Shown: positions 25,096 through 33,807, counted from the first letter of the stretch. The stretch is 37,010 nt of DNA from an uncultured Porphyromonadaceae bacterium (GCA_900550645.1 URTA01000023.1:1-37010), one strand, 5' to 3'. Made by a program: numbers and translations. The notes: a model not told the origin generated them from the sequence alone.

Positions 25096-26310
25096 CTATT
25101 TGTACTTGTGTTCAACATTATATCTGGCTATGATTTCGTCATAGCGGGTCATCACTTCCTGCACCACGTCGTCCCACGTGCGAGTCAGCGTCTTGCGGGC
25201 ATTGCGCCCTGCGTGGGTTATGCGGTCGCGGTTGTCATGCAGCGACGTTATGAGGTCTGCATATTCGGCAGGGGAGCGGCGGGTCAGGAAGCCGTTGTCG
25301 CCGTTGCGGATTATTTCCGAGGCAGTGCTTCCTTCTACGAGGATAGAGGGGGTCTGCATCGCTGCTGCCTCCTTGACCACGAGCGGCGCGTTGTCATAGA
25401 GCGAGGGGAATAGGAACAGGTCGGCTGCGGCGTACCGCATGCACAGTTCGTCACGGTCTGTTATGCCGCCGTGGATGCTGACCTTGTCTTCAATGCCGAG
25501 CGAGCGTACATATTGCCGCAGGTCGTCGAGAGCATAGCCCGTCCCTATGAAGTTCATGACAAAGGGAGTCTTGCCGTCAAGCCTGTGCAGCGTGTCGGCG
25601 ATGACTTCTATCCCTTTTTCGCGTATGTGCTGTCCTACGAACAGCAGCGAAACCGCGTCATCGGGTATTCCGTACCGTCTCCTTGCTTCCGCTTTCAGCT
25701 TCGGTATTTCGTCGTCTGAATATTTCGAGGCCAGGTCGTTGCCGTTCTCAACCACTGTCACCTTGCCCTCAAACCCGTATTCGCGGACGGTGCTTTCCAC
25801 TGCTCCCTGCGGTATCCATACATGGTCGCACGCATTGAAGAACGCCAATATGCGCTTCATGATGATGTCTACCATCCACGGCGTGCGGTGGAACGAGTGC
25901 TGGAGGTCAGACTTGTATTTGCTGTGGAAAGTGCCGACCAGGGGGATATGCTGCTTGCGTGCTGCGTATACCGCGAGCCGGCCGGCTGAAAAAGGGCTGT
26001 GGCTATGCACGAGCCTGAATGGTGTCTTGCGCAGCCTTCGCCAGATGCACGGATCCAGTTTCGGATAGCCGTAGCGATAGGGACGGCGGCTGTGTATCGG
26101 CAGCGAGAAATATTTGAGTACCGGGTAATCGACCGAGACCTTTTCCGGGTTCCATGGCGTGACCACGCACGGGTAATGCCCATGCTGCGCAAGCACACGG
26201 ACATAGTTCATCACCGTCAGCGTAACCCCGTCATATATAGGGGGAAAGCTGTCGTTGAATATGCCGGTCAAAGCCTGTTGCCGGCCGGCGTATGCGGTGT
26301 CGATACCCAT
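25096..26310 (-). CDS. GT4-family glycosyltransferase
   Basis: The 404-residue product is a GT-B glycosyltransferase. The acceptor-side half begins GIFNDSFPPIYDGVTLTVMN; the donor-side half has ENGND, FVGQHIREKGIEVI and the nucleotide-sugar motif LFLFPSLYDNAPLVVKEAAA with the expected ExxA glutamates. The longest frame adds 94 residues, most of which are antisense to engB and include this gene's promoter. I therefore start at 26310, just after the TAATTTTG box; a Met at 26343 lies inside the promoter. It heads an operon with the flippase-like gene and kdsB, which suggests assembly of an LPS core or other glycolipid. Sugar and acceptor are not readable. Confidence 0.88.
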   Translation of the reverse strand: MGIDTAYAGRQQALTGIFNDSFPPIYDGVTLTVMNYVRVLAQHGHYPCVVTPWNPEKVSVDYPVLKYFSLPIHSRRPYRYGYPKLDPCIWRRLRKTPFRLVHSHSPFSAGRLAVYAARKQHIPLVGTFHSKYKSDLQHSFHRTPWMVDIIMKRILAFFNACDHVWIPQGAVESTVREYGFEGKVTVVENGNDLASKYSDDEIPKLKAEARRRYGIPDDAVSLLFVGQHIREKGIEVIADTLHRLDGKTPFVMNFIGTGYALDDLRQYVRSLGIEDKVSIHGGITDRDELCMRYAAADLFLFPSLYDNAPLVVKEAAAMQTPSILVEGSTASEIIRNGDNGFLTRRSPAEYADLITSLHDNRDRITHAGRNARKTLTRTWDDVVQEVMTRYDEIIARYNVEHKYK

Positions 26311-26318
26311 TTCAACTA

Positions 26319-26349
26319 CAAAATTAATCCAATCATTCGGCATAACAAA
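26319..26349 (-). promoter_or_regulatory. Consensus promoter of the glycosyltransferase-kdsB operon
   Basis: TTTG (26346-26349), 19 bp, TAATTTTG (26319-26326) on the minus strand is a full match to the Bacteroidota consensus. The start codon at 26310 follows after 8 bp, so the mRNA leader would be only a few nucleotides. Confidence 0.75.
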
Positions 26350-26391
26350 ATAATTTTCAACTTGACTGGGTGTCCTATTGGATATTTTTGC

Positions 26392-26399
26392 TACTTTTG
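26392..26399 (+). promoter_or_regulatory. -7 element of engB
   Basis: TACTTTTG matches TAnnTTTG and ends 5 bp before the ATG at 26405. The transcript would be leaderless or nearly so. No clear -33 TTTG is seen at 19-21 bp. Confidence 0.6.
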
Positions 26400-26404
26400 C
26401 AATC

Positions 26405-27022
26405 ATGGAAATCAAGACCGCAAAATACGAGATAAGCAACGAGAAGGCGAGTGCCTGCCCGCAGCACGGCCGCCCGGAATACGCTTTCATTGGCCGCTCA
26501 AATGTCGGCAAATCATCACTGATAAATATGCTGACGCGCCGCAAGGCTCTCGCAAAGACATCGCAGACACCGGGCAAGACATTGCTTATCAATCATTTCA
26601 GCATAAATGACGGCGATTGGTATATCGTCGATTTGCCAGGCTACGGCTTTGCCCAGCGAGGCAAGCAGACTCGTGAGAAAATCAACGCTATCATACAGGA
26701 CTATGTCCTGACAAGCCAGCAGATGAGCTGCCTGTTTGTGCTTGTTGACATACGCCACGACCCACAGAAAATAGACATGGAGTTCATGGATTGGCTCGGC
26801 GAACACGAGGTGCCGTTTGCCATTATCTTTACCAAGGCTGACAAACTCGGGCCAATGGCTGGCCAAAAGAAAGTTGATTCGTACAAGCGTGTGCTGAAAC
26901 TGCATTGGGAGGAACTGCCTCCGATATTCGTCACCTCCGCAGAAAAGGGGACAGGGCGCGATGACGTGCTTGACTTTATAGAGCAGGTGAACAAGGACAT
27001 TGCGCAGTCAGCTGCCAAGTGA
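26405..27022 (+). CDS. engB: Ribosome biogenesis GTPase EngB (YihA/YsxC)
   Basis: EngB is an essential GTPase that helps assemble the large ribosomal subunit. The 205-residue product has the G1 loop GRSNVGKSS (residues 30-38), the G3 motif DLPGYGFA, the G4 motif TKADK and a G5-like TSAEKGTG. The start MEIKTAKYEI is the usual family N-terminus. An upstream in-frame ATG at 26378 precedes the -7 promoter box and is unlikely to be used. The gene is divergent from the glycosyltransferase with a 94-bp gap and is followed by lon after 91 bp. Confidence 0.95.
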   Translation: MEIKTAKYEISNEKASACPQHGRPEYAFIGRSNVGKSSLINMLTRRKALAKTSQTPGKTLLINHFSINDGDWYIVDLPGYGFAQRGKQTREKINAIIQDYVLTSQQMSCLFVLVDIRHDPQKIDMEFMDWLGEHEVPFAIIFTKADKLGPMAGQKKVDSYKRVLKLHWEELPPIFVTSAEKGTGRDDVLDFIEQVNKDIAQSAAK

Positions 27023-27072
27023 GTGTCGGGAGATTTATCAGGTATGATAGCTCGCGTCTCGCAGTTTTTGTT

Positions 27073-27080
27073 TACCTTTG
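27073..27080 (+). promoter_or_regulatory. -7 element of lon
   Basis: TACCTTTG matches the Bacteroidota -7 box, 33 bp before the lon ATG. No TTG is seen at the normal -33 distance. No heat-shock-type inverted repeat is visible nearby. Confidence 0.5.
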
Positions 27081-27113
27081 TAGCCCAAAAGCAATTAAGA
27101 CCGTTTGAAATTA

Positions 27114-29546
27114 ATGAGCAAGGAACAGTTGTCTTCAGACCCGGAATTTTCGGGCATGCCTTCGGGCACATTCATTGCAGAAAACATCATAGACTATGAC
27201 CCGGAGCTGAACCGTTTGCAAGCCAGCTCTATAGCAGTGCTGCCTACTCGCGGACGTGTCCTTTTCCCCGGGCAGGCCGTGCCGTTGCCGATAGGACGTG
27301 AAAAGTCGCTCCAGCTGCTGAAAAACGCTGCCGAGAACAACAAGTTCATCTTTGCTGTGGCGCAGAAGGATGCTGAGGTCGAGGAGCCGACATCAAAGGA
27401 TGTATTCCGTGTAGGTGTAGTATGCAAGGTCATCAAACTCGTTGAGATGCCCGACGGCAACCAAACCGCGTTCCTGCTCACACTCTGCCGTGCCAAAGTA
27501 ATGCACTATTGCGGCTCGAAGCCCTTCATAACAGCCAAGGTGATTCGCTATGATGAGACGATGCCGGCTAAGTTCGATGTGGAAATGTATGCTACCGTAG
27601 AGACTATCAAGGAGCTGTACGGCAAGATGCTTTCCTGTCTCGGAGAGGAGGAGCGGAACGACCTCGAGTTTGCAGTCAAGCAGATAGACAGCAACAAACG
27701 GCTGCTGAACTTCCTGTGCATGCAGGTGCCTAATGACTACACTCGTCAACAGCAGATGCTCGAGGAGGACAGTTTCAGTGAGCGCATGGTAATGCTGATA
27801 CGTGAGCTGAGCATGCAGATACAATACCTTGAGGTGCGTCAGGAGCTGCACCAGCGCACACAGGAGGAAATCTCGCAGGCGCAACGGCAGAATTACCTCG
27901 AACAGCAGATGCGCCTGATACAAAACGAACTGCAAGGTGATGAGGATGACATCGCCGCTCTCTCGCAGCGTGCATCGCAGCTGACATGGGATGCTGCAAT
28001 GAACGAGCGTTTTGACAAGGAGTTGCGCCGCTTGGAGCGTTACAACCCGCAAAGCCCAGACTATGCCATACAGTACGCATACCTCGACACCCTCCTCTCG
28101 CTGCCATGGCAGAACTATTCCGAAGATTCCTTTTCGCTCGATGATGTCGAGACCATCTTCAACCGTGACCATTACGGGCTGCGAGATGTCAAAGACCGCA
28201 TAATAGAACAAATGGCGGTACTCAAACAGCGCGGAGACGTAAAAGCCGGGATATTGTGCCTGTACGGCCCTCCCGGTGTTGGCAAGACCTCGCTGGGCAA
28301 ATCCATAGCCGAGGCCATGGGGCGCGAATATGTCCGCGTGTCTTTCGGCGGACTGCATGACGAGTCAGAAATTAGGGGCCATCGTCGCACATATCTTGGC
28401 GCAATGCCAGGACGCATCATCTCTGGTTTGCAGAAGTGCAAGACAAGCAATCCGGTCTTTGTCCTTGACGAAATTGACAAAATCGGCAATGACTACAAGG
28501 GCGACCCGGCAATGGCGTTGCTCGAAGTGCTTGACCCTGAACAGAACGAGCATTTCCATGACAATTACATAGACGTGGACTATGACTTGTCAAAGGTGTT
28601 GTTCATCGCGACTGCTAATTCTCTTTCCACCATATCATATCCCTTGCTTGACCGCATGGAACTCATTGAGATAACCGGCTACATCACGGAGGAAAAAATC
28701 GAGATTGCCCAGCGGCATCTGATTGACAAGAAACTCGCCGAGTGCGGTCTTGAGAAAGGAGAAATAAAATTCGATAATGCCGCACTGGAACGCATCATAA
28801 CCGAATACACACGCGAGTCTGGTGTGCGCCAGCTCGACAAGAAGATTGCCAAGGTGCTGCGCAAAATCGTGCGCCTGAAAGTTTCCGGTAAACCATACCC
28901 GACACTCGTTACAGAGGCTGACATACCTCAGTTCCTCGGCAAGCGCGAGGTCTTCTCGGACATATACGAGAACAATGACTATTGCGGCGTTGTGACAGGG
29001 CTTGCATGGACGAGTGCCGGCGGCGAGATACTGTTCATTGAGTCTTCGCTTTGCCCTGGCAAGGGTGAGAAGCTGTCCCTGACCGGAAACCTCGGCGACG
29101 TTATGAAGGAATCTGCCACAATCGCGCTGCAGTATCTCAAGGCGAATGCCGATAAACTGGGCATAGACGCAAAAATGTTCAGCACCAACGACATCCATAT
29201 CCATGTGCCGGAAGGGGCTGTGCCCAAAGACGGTCCGTCTGCCGGCATCACCATGGTGACATCGCTCGCCTCTGCGTTTACACGTCGCAAAGTCCGTGAC
29301 CGGCTCGCCATGACAGGGGAAATCACTTTGCGTGGCAAAGTCCTTCCGGTGGGAGGCATAAAGGAGAAAATTCTTGCCGCGAAACGCGCCGGCATAACCG
29401 ACATCATGCTCTGCGAGCAGAACCGCAAGGATATCGAAGACATTGACCCAATGTACGTTGAGGGTCTGACGTTCCATTATGTGGAAAACATCGGGCAGGT
29501 ACTCGATTTCGCGCTCTTGCCCGCAACCGACGTCGATGACAAGTAA
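27114..29546 (+). CDS. lon: ATP-dependent protease Lon
   Basis: Lon is a hexameric AAA+ serine protease that degrades misfolded and some regulatory proteins. The product (810 aa) has an N-terminal substrate-binding LON domain (about 35-235, starting near SIAVLPTRGRVLFPGQ) and a helical linker. The AAA+ module has Walker A GPPGVGKT at 385-392 and Walker B PVFVLDEIDK. The protease domain has Ser709 (PKDGPSAG) and Lys752 (GGIKEK), 43 residues apart as in E. coli. The start is ATG 27114; a TTG three codons upstream is less likely. The ABC-2-type permease gene follows after 23 bp. Confidence 0.97.
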   Translation: MSKEQLSSDPEFSGMPSGTFIAENIIDYDPELNRLQASSIAVLPTRGRVLFPGQAVPLPIGREKSLQLLKNAAENNKFIFAVAQKDAEVEEPTSKDVFRVGVVCKVIKLVEMPDGNQTAFLLTLCRAKVMHYCGSKPFITAKVIRYDETMPAKFDVEMYATVETIKELYGKMLSCLGEEERNDLEFAVKQIDSNKRLLNFLCMQVPNDYTRQQQMLEEDSFSERMVMLIRELSMQIQYLEVRQELHQRTQEEISQAQRQNYLEQQMRLIQNELQGDEDDIAALSQRASQLTWDAAMNERFDKELRRLERYNPQSPDYAIQYAYLDTLLSLPWQNYSEDSFSLDDVETIFNRDHYGLRDVKDRIIEQMAVLKQRGDVKAGILCLYGPPGVGKTSLGKSIAEAMGREYVRVSFGGLHDESEIRGHRRTYLGAMPGRIISGLQKCKTSNPVFVLDEIDKIGNDYKGDPAMALLEVLDPEQNEHFHDNYIDVDYDLSKVLFIATANSLSTISYPLLDRMELIEITGYITEEKIEIAQRHLIDKKLAECGLEKGEIKFDNAALERIITEYTRESGVRQLDKKIAKVLRKIVRLKVSGKPYPTLVTEADIPQFLGKREVFSDIYENNDYCGVVTGLAWTSAGGEILFIESSLCPGKGEKLSLTGNLGDVMKESATIALQYLKANADKLGIDAKMFSTNDIHIHVPEGAVPKDGPSAGITMVTSLASAFTRRKVRDRLAMTGEITLRGKVLPVGGIKEKILAAKRAGITDIMLCEQNRKDIEDIDPMYVEGLTFHYVENIGQVLDFALLPATDVDDK

Positions 29547-29569
29547 CCAGTATATCAACTTGAATTACC

Positions 29570-30469
29570 ATGAGCAAGCTATCAATCATAGTCCGTAACG
29601 AATACATGACCGACATACGGTCAAAATCCTTTTGGATAGGCACATTCCTCATGCCGGTCATATTTGTGTTGTTCGGCGTGTTCATCGGGTATATGGCAGA
29701 GTCGTCAGATACGCTTCTTGCTACGAGTAACCCGCTTGCATCGCCTGACAACCCCAAGACCGGGTGGCAGATAGCTGGTATGTTGGTCGGCATACTATTG
29801 ACGCTATTCATCATGATATACGGTGCGCAGATATTCAACAAGGTGAAGAGTGAGAAATGCAACCGCATCATGGAGGTGCTGTCAACGTGTGTGAACGGGA
29901 GGACAATGATGCTTGGTAAAATCATTAGCGTAGCACTTGTCGGGCTGACGCAGATGGCTCTCTGGGCGGTTCTGCTGTCTGTGTGTGCCGGGGTTCTTAT
30001 ACTGCTGTCCGGCGTAAATGTTCCACTGGAAATCTTTGGCGACATACGGTTGTATACGAGCATGTTGTGGGGTATAGCGTTTTTTGCCGGCGGCTACATA
30101 TTCTATGCATCCATGTTTGCAGCTACCGGGGCAATGACCGACAAGAACCAAGAAAACCAAGAGTACCTCACAGTTTTGACGTTCATCCTGCTTGGGTCTT
30201 TCTACATCGGGCAGTACGCGGCAGACAATATCACTTCGTCAGTAGCCGTATGGTGCAGCTATATTCCATTCACCTCTGCAACTGTCGGCGCAATAGGCGC
30301 GATAGGAGGTGACGTGCCGTTGTGGCAGTCGCTGCTTTCGCTCGTTTCGCTGTATGTTTGTGCTGCGTTAATGCTGATGTTCTCGGGCAAGCTCTACACA
30401 TCAGTGCTGCTTTTGAAGGGCAAGCGCATGACACCTCGTGACATCATCACATTCCTGAAATCAAAATAA
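29570..30469 (+). CDS. ABC-2-type permease, NatB-like, short
   Basis: The 299-residue protein begins MSKLSIIVRNEYMTDIRSKSFWIGTFLMPVIF, which matches NatB-type permeases (first membrane helix about 22-42). Five further helices follow. The motif GAQIFNKVKSEKCNRIMEVL, with its conserved E-K-x-x-R-I-x-E-V-L, is typical of ABC-2 transporters of the Na+ efflux and drug export type. NatB proteins I know are about 400 residues because of a large extracytoplasmic loop between helices 1 and 2. Here that loop is only about 30 residues. No ATPase gene is adjacent, so the partner must be elsewhere. Probably co-transcribed with lon. Confidence 0.85.
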   Translation: MSKLSIIVRNEYMTDIRSKSFWIGTFLMPVIFVLFGVFIGYMAESSDTLLATSNPLASPDNPKTGWQIAGMLVGILLTLFIMIYGAQIFNKVKSEKCNRIMEVLSTCVNGRTMMLGKIISVALVGLTQMALWAVLLSVCAGVLILLSGVNVPLEIFGDIRLYTSMLWGIAFFAGGYIFYASMFAATGAMTDKNQENQEYLTVLTFILLGSFYIGQYAADNITSSVAVWCSYIPFTSATVGAIGAIGGDVPLWQSLLSLVSLYVCAALMLMFSGKLYTSVLLLKGKRMTPRDIITFLKSK

Positions 30470-30522
30470 GGAGAGACGCTTAAGTCCCCTCTTGAAAATA
30501 TAATCCCAGCTGGAGGTGGTGG

Positions 30523-30915
30523 TCAGTCTGGATTTTCCGTGTCTGGGGAAAGCTGCCGGTAGCCTGTCTGGAAGAAGGCGTAGCCGAAATCGGCTGGCCT
30601 GATTATTTTGCCGTCAAACATGACTATGTCTATATCCAACGGCACTTGGTGCAGACGCCGCCGCTCGTCAGTTCTCCCGAATTCGATTTCTGTCTGCTTG
30701 CATAGCTGTTCGAGCGCTACAAAATCCTTGTCCCATTCTCCGGCTATGACGGCGTTGGCATACGGCTCGCCGATGCCCGACAACGGGGGGGTAGTGTATA
30801 CTGTGCTGCTCTGAGCCGTTGTGAGGACTTCGCTCATCAGCTTAATGGCTGAAGCCACGGCCTCTTCGCGGTTTCCGTAATTGCTGCCGAGGCTCAAAAC
30901 GACCGTGTGTTTCAT
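30523..30915 (-). CDS. folK: 2-amino-4-hydroxy-6-hydroxymethyldihydropteridine pyrophosphokinase (FolK)
   Basis: FolK pyrophosphorylates hydroxymethyl-dihydropterin in folate synthesis. The 130-residue product starts MKHTVVLSLGSNYGNRE and contains TPPLSGIGEPYANAV, EFGRTDERRR and the active-site motif VPLDIDIVMFDG. It is shorter than the roughly 160 residues of E. coli FolK: the C-terminal PHPRMHER-type segment is replaced by RPADFGYAFFQTGYRQL, a form I associate with Bacteroidales. The ATG overlaps the TGA of the metallophosphoesterase (ATGA, 30912-30915), implying coupled translation. A longer frame upstream lies inside that gene and is rejected. Confidence 0.88.
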   Translation of the reverse strand: MKHTVVLSLGSNYGNREEAVASAIKLMSEVLTTAQSSTVYTTPPLSGIGEPYANAVIAGEWDKDFVALEQLCKQTEIEFGRTDERRRLHQVPLDIDIVMFDGKIIRPADFGYAFFQTGYRQLSPDTENPD

Positions 30916-32144
30916 TTCGCAGCAGTTGACGACAGCGTTATCACGGTGATTTCGGGAGCAGCCCCGATGCGGTATGGCAGTCCGACCTCGCCGCAGCCTA
31001 TGTTGACATAGCACGTCATAGGTTCGCCCTTGGGGCTTTTCTTGTGGAAATCGCCTGCCCACTCTTCATATTTGAGCTGCGAGGGAGACCACCGCCAGTT
31101 GCCTATCTTGAAAATCATCTGCATGGCGTGCGTATGTCCCGAAAGGGTCAGGTCGATGTTGCTCGATTTTGCCACAATCTGCCGCCAGTGTTCCGGGTTA
31201 TGGCTCATAAGTATCTTGAATCTGCCGTCGTTCAGGCTTGTTTTTCCAGTTTCCGGGTATGCTTTTCTTAGGTCGCCGTACTCTCCAAACGGGTATTCGC
31301 CCCAGTTCTCTACGCCGATAAGCGGTATGGAATCCGAACCTCGCGTTAGGAAGGCATAATCATTGTTAAGCATCTTCCAGCCCATCTGTCGCTGGTACTG
31401 TCCCAACAGACGGCAATTTTTGATGCGGTCGCCTTCGCTGTCCCATTCCTGGTATAGGCCGTAGTCATGGTTTCCCAGCACGCCATATACACCGTCCGGG
31501 GCGTGCAGACGCGAAAGCGTGTGTATGAACGGTTTAAGCTCGGAGGTGTTGCGGTTTACGATGTCTCCGGTAAACAAGATGAGGTCTGGTTTGACGGCGT
31601 TTATAGAGTCTACAAAGCGGCTGACGAAAGTAGTGTCGCTGCCCCATGTGCCGAGGTGGATGTCGCTGAACTGGACGATGCGGTAGCCGTCGAAAGACCT
31701 CGGTATTTTGGCTGATGCCATGGAGTAATGTGTCACTTCTATTTCACGCCGCCCCCATATCGTTCCCCACCAAAGTGTGAAGAACACGATCAGCGACAAT
31801 ACAAGCGCGGCAATAAGCCCTGACGTCGAGTGCCGTTTATTCTTGGTCCATATCCGCGAAACCATTGCAGCCGCAGTGGTCAGTATGAAAATGAACTTGG
31901 AGATGTAGATGGTCAGATAAGCATACAGCATCCACATGACCGGCAATATCGAGCTGTCACCGTTGCGCCGTGGCAAGCAGAATGCCACGATTAGGAACAG
32001 CCAGCACACCGCTGCCGTAGCTGCATATATGCGCGTATGCCGCTTGTTACGGCGCGAACGGTTGCGCACATAGAAGTATATGTATGTGTCTGCAAGTATC
32101 GTTATCAGCGATACCACTAATATTGCGATGACTGGTACTCTCAT
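30912..32144 (-). CDS. Membrane-anchored metallophosphoesterase
   Basis: The 410-residue protein has four membrane helices (about 4-25, 40-57, 67-95 and 108-128), then a calcineurin-like phosphoesterase domain. Its metal ligands are all visible: D161 and H163 in FSDIHLG, D193 in TGDIVN, N224-H225 in GNHD, and the later His residues in MSHNPEHW and SGHTHAMQ. This is the YkuE/YaeI-like arrangement; family members hydrolyse phosphodiesters or lipid pyrophosphates such as UDP-diacylglucosamine, but the substrate here is not readable. It lies 12 bp after the acyltransferase and overlaps folK by 4 bp. Confidence 0.9.
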   Translation of the reverse strand: MRVPVIAILVVSLITILADTYIYFYVRNRSRRNKRHTRIYAATAAVCWLFLIVAFCLPRRNGDSSILPVMWMLYAYLTIYISKFIFILTTAAAMVSRIWTKNKRHSTSGLIAALVLSLIVFFTLWWGTIWGRREIEVTHYSMASAKIPRSFDGYRIVQFSDIHLGTWGSDTTFVSRFVDSINAVKPDLILFTGDIVNRNTSELKPFIHTLSRLHAPDGVYGVLGNHDYGLYQEWDSEGDRIKNCRLLGQYQRQMGWKMLNNDYAFLTRGSDSIPLIGVENWGEYPFGEYGDLRKAYPETGKTSLNDGRFKILMSHNPEHWRQIVAKSSNIDLTLSGHTHAMQMIFKIGNWRWSPSQLKYEEWAGDFHKKSPKGEPMTCYVNIGCGEVGLPYRIGAAPEITVITLSSTAAK

Positions 32145-32156
32145 ATCCGCTGCGGC

Positions 32157-33332
32157 TTACTCTATGCCTCCCAATATTGTTTTCAGTTTGTTTTTCAGCG
32201 GGTTAGCGTACATTGTGAGCATCATTGTCTTGAGAAACTCATGCTCCTCGATGGTGATGTCGTCCAGGTCGATTTTGTCGAGCTGGCTGTGTATGTATTC
32301 ATTCACCTTGTCGCGTGTTTGCTCGTCATATTTGCGGGCAAACCTTGTTGTGTCGTACAGCATGTCGTATGCAACATAATTTATGTCGAAAATCTCATAG
32401 CTGCGGTGAATGGCCTGGTCGATGAGACAGCATACATATTTTGCCGACTTGTTCGTATCCTTGAAATCTCCGATTTGGTCCAGACGTGTGTTGATGCGCG
32501 GCGTAAGCTGGAAATGCACCTTGCCCTTGAATTGCAGCAGACCTGTTTCCATTGAAAACAAGTCATCGCGCTGCGACTTTTTGAATGACGGGTCGCGTTG
32601 GCGCATCAGGAACTCTTTGGCTTTCAGATAGTCATTGGGGTCATACTCGTATGAAATGGCTATCGGCATAAGGTTTATTTCCTTGACCTTTTCGATAAAT
32701 GAACCCTGTCCGCCGATCGACAGCATCTTGACAAGCGACTCCTGTGTGTGGTCGCTGCTGTCCTTGGCACGTCCTTCGCGTTGCGCTATCCATACAGACT
32801 CGTGCTTGTCCATAATGGTGTAATGGATGTATGCAGACAGCTTCTTGGCGGCCTCGAGACCTTCGCGCAGCCCGGTGTTGCGCTTCACGATGAAGCTCTT
32901 GTTCAGTCGTACCAGGTCTGTTATCCAGTCATATATCAGAAGGTTATTGCCTATGGCAATTTCCGAAGAGGGAATGCCGTGCCGCAGGAACGCGAGGTTG
33001 AGGAACGAGGCGTCAAGCACTATGTCCCGGTGGTTGGTTATGAATGTATAGTTGAGCGACGGGTTTAGGTATTTGATGCCGCCCATGGATATACCCGAAG
33101 TGGTCTTTTTGGCGAGCATCTCCAGAAACGGGAACATGACATGCTGCTGGAAATCGTACTTGGTATTGATGCGCAGCAGCTCGTCTATGAGTACCGGCAC
33201 ATCCTCCTTGGGCATGGTGTAGTTGACCGCATGTAGAAATCCAGGCTCCCGGACCAGCTGTTCCATTTTCTCATGGAACACCTTGTCGTCGTATGGGGCT
33301 ATGTCGCTGAAATCGAACTTGTTCTCATTCAT
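32157..33332 (-). CDS. Glycerolipid acyltransferase (PlsC/PlsB-like)
   Basis: The 391-residue protein matches Bacteroidales proteins annotated as 1-acyl-sn-glycerol-3-phosphate acyltransferase. Motif I is NHRDIVLD (His101, with Asp103 and Asp107), motif II FIVKRNTGLREGL, motif III QREGRAKDS (Glu186-Gly187-Arg188) and motif IV LMPIAISYEYDP. It has no obvious long membrane helix and probably works at the inner face of the membrane. The spacing His101-Asp107 is HX5D rather than the usual HX4D. The long N-terminal part (1-90) and the tail after 270 are beyond a minimal PlsC. It heads the operon with the metallophosphoesterase and folK. Confidence 0.85.
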   Translation of the reverse strand: MNENKFDFSDIAPYDDKVFHEKMEQLVREPGFLHAVNYTMPKEDVPVLIDELLRINTKYDFQQHVMFPFLEMLAKKTTSGISMGGIKYLNPSLNYTFITNHRDIVLDASFLNLAFLRHGIPSSEIAIGNNLLIYDWITDLVRLNKSFIVKRNTGLREGLEAAKKLSAYIHYTIMDKHESVWIAQREGRAKDSSDHTQESLVKMLSIGGQGSFIEKVKEINLMPIAISYEYDPNDYLKAKEFLMRQRDPSFKKSQRDDLFSMETGLLQFKGKVHFQLTPRINTRLDQIGDFKDTNKSAKYVCCLIDQAIHRSYEIFDINYVAYDMLYDTTRFARKYDEQTRDKVNEYIHSQLDKIDLDDITIEEHEFLKTMMLTMYANPLKNKLKTILGGIE

Positions 33333-33403
33333 AACTTGTGCTTCTTCAAAAGAGTATTTTCATGGTGCAGACTTATCAACTCAAAGCCAGCGTATATTGT
33401 TGA

Positions 33404-33411
33404 CAAAGTTA
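33404..33411 (-). promoter_or_regulatory. -7 element of the acyltransferase operon
   Basis: TAACTTTG on the minus strand, about 72 bp before the acyltransferase ATG. The -33 region lacks a clear TTG at 19-21 bp. Confidence 0.5.
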
Positions 33412-33807
33412 ATACAAAAAACTGAGATTATCGGACAGTCCTGCTGATAAACAGACATTCTTCGCACGGCTCTTCGCGGCTCTTTCAATTAACTTTGCCA
33501 GGTTATCACCTTATTATAATAGCATGCGCTGCCTATTAGCGCACGGCACAGCCCATTCGGTTCTGATGCAGAGGAGCAACGGCTATGTTCTTGTATTCAC
33601 GACGCTTGGAATAAGGTCTGCCCCCTTTGACACCCAATTATATGTTGTACAGCATGAATTCTCTGGCATAATCCGTGTCTTATGGTAATTTAACTTTTCG
33701 GGGGGTAATTTGGAATGTATGTGATAACTTTGCACTCGCAAGTCACGCCGCCGAAACCACAACCGCGATTTCCGGCAGCTACCACAAACGACAACACTAT
33801 CCAAGTT
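33412..33807. other. Long intergenic region with promoter-like elements, no gene seen
   Basis: About 400 bp separate the acyltransferase promoter from the next plus-strand start. I see a plus-strand TAACTTTG at 33490-33497, an E. coli-like TATAAT near 33515, and a 6-bp hairpin TGCGCT/AGCGCA (33525-33543). A second TAACTTTG lies at 33725-33732. No convincing coding frame, tRNA or terminator was recognised. Confidence 0.5.
33725..33732 (+). promoter_or_regulatory. -7 element of the 33808 gene
   Basis: TAACTTTG lies 10 bp after the first in-frame ATG (33715), so that ATG cannot be in the transcript. This supports the ATG at 33808. No -33 TTTG at the right distance. Confidence 0.55.

Noticed and set aside
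26310..26592. 94-residue N-terminal extension of the glycosyltransferase
   Set aside because: Most of it is antisense to engB and it contains the operon's consensus promoter; the family sequence begins after 26310.
27393..28358. Minus-strand open frame of 321 codons inside lon
   Set aside because: It is antisense to the LON and AAA+ regions of lon, which is clearly coding; the translation has no family features and follows lon codon bias.
28635..29558. Minus-strand open frame of 307 codons at the end of lon
   Set aside because: Antisense to the Lon protease domain with catalytic Ser709 and Lys752; no signal, domain or promoter of its own.
30916..31062. 49-residue N-terminal extension of FolK
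   Set aside because: It lies within the metallophosphoesterase gene in another frame, and the FolK fold starts at MKHTVVLSLGSN.
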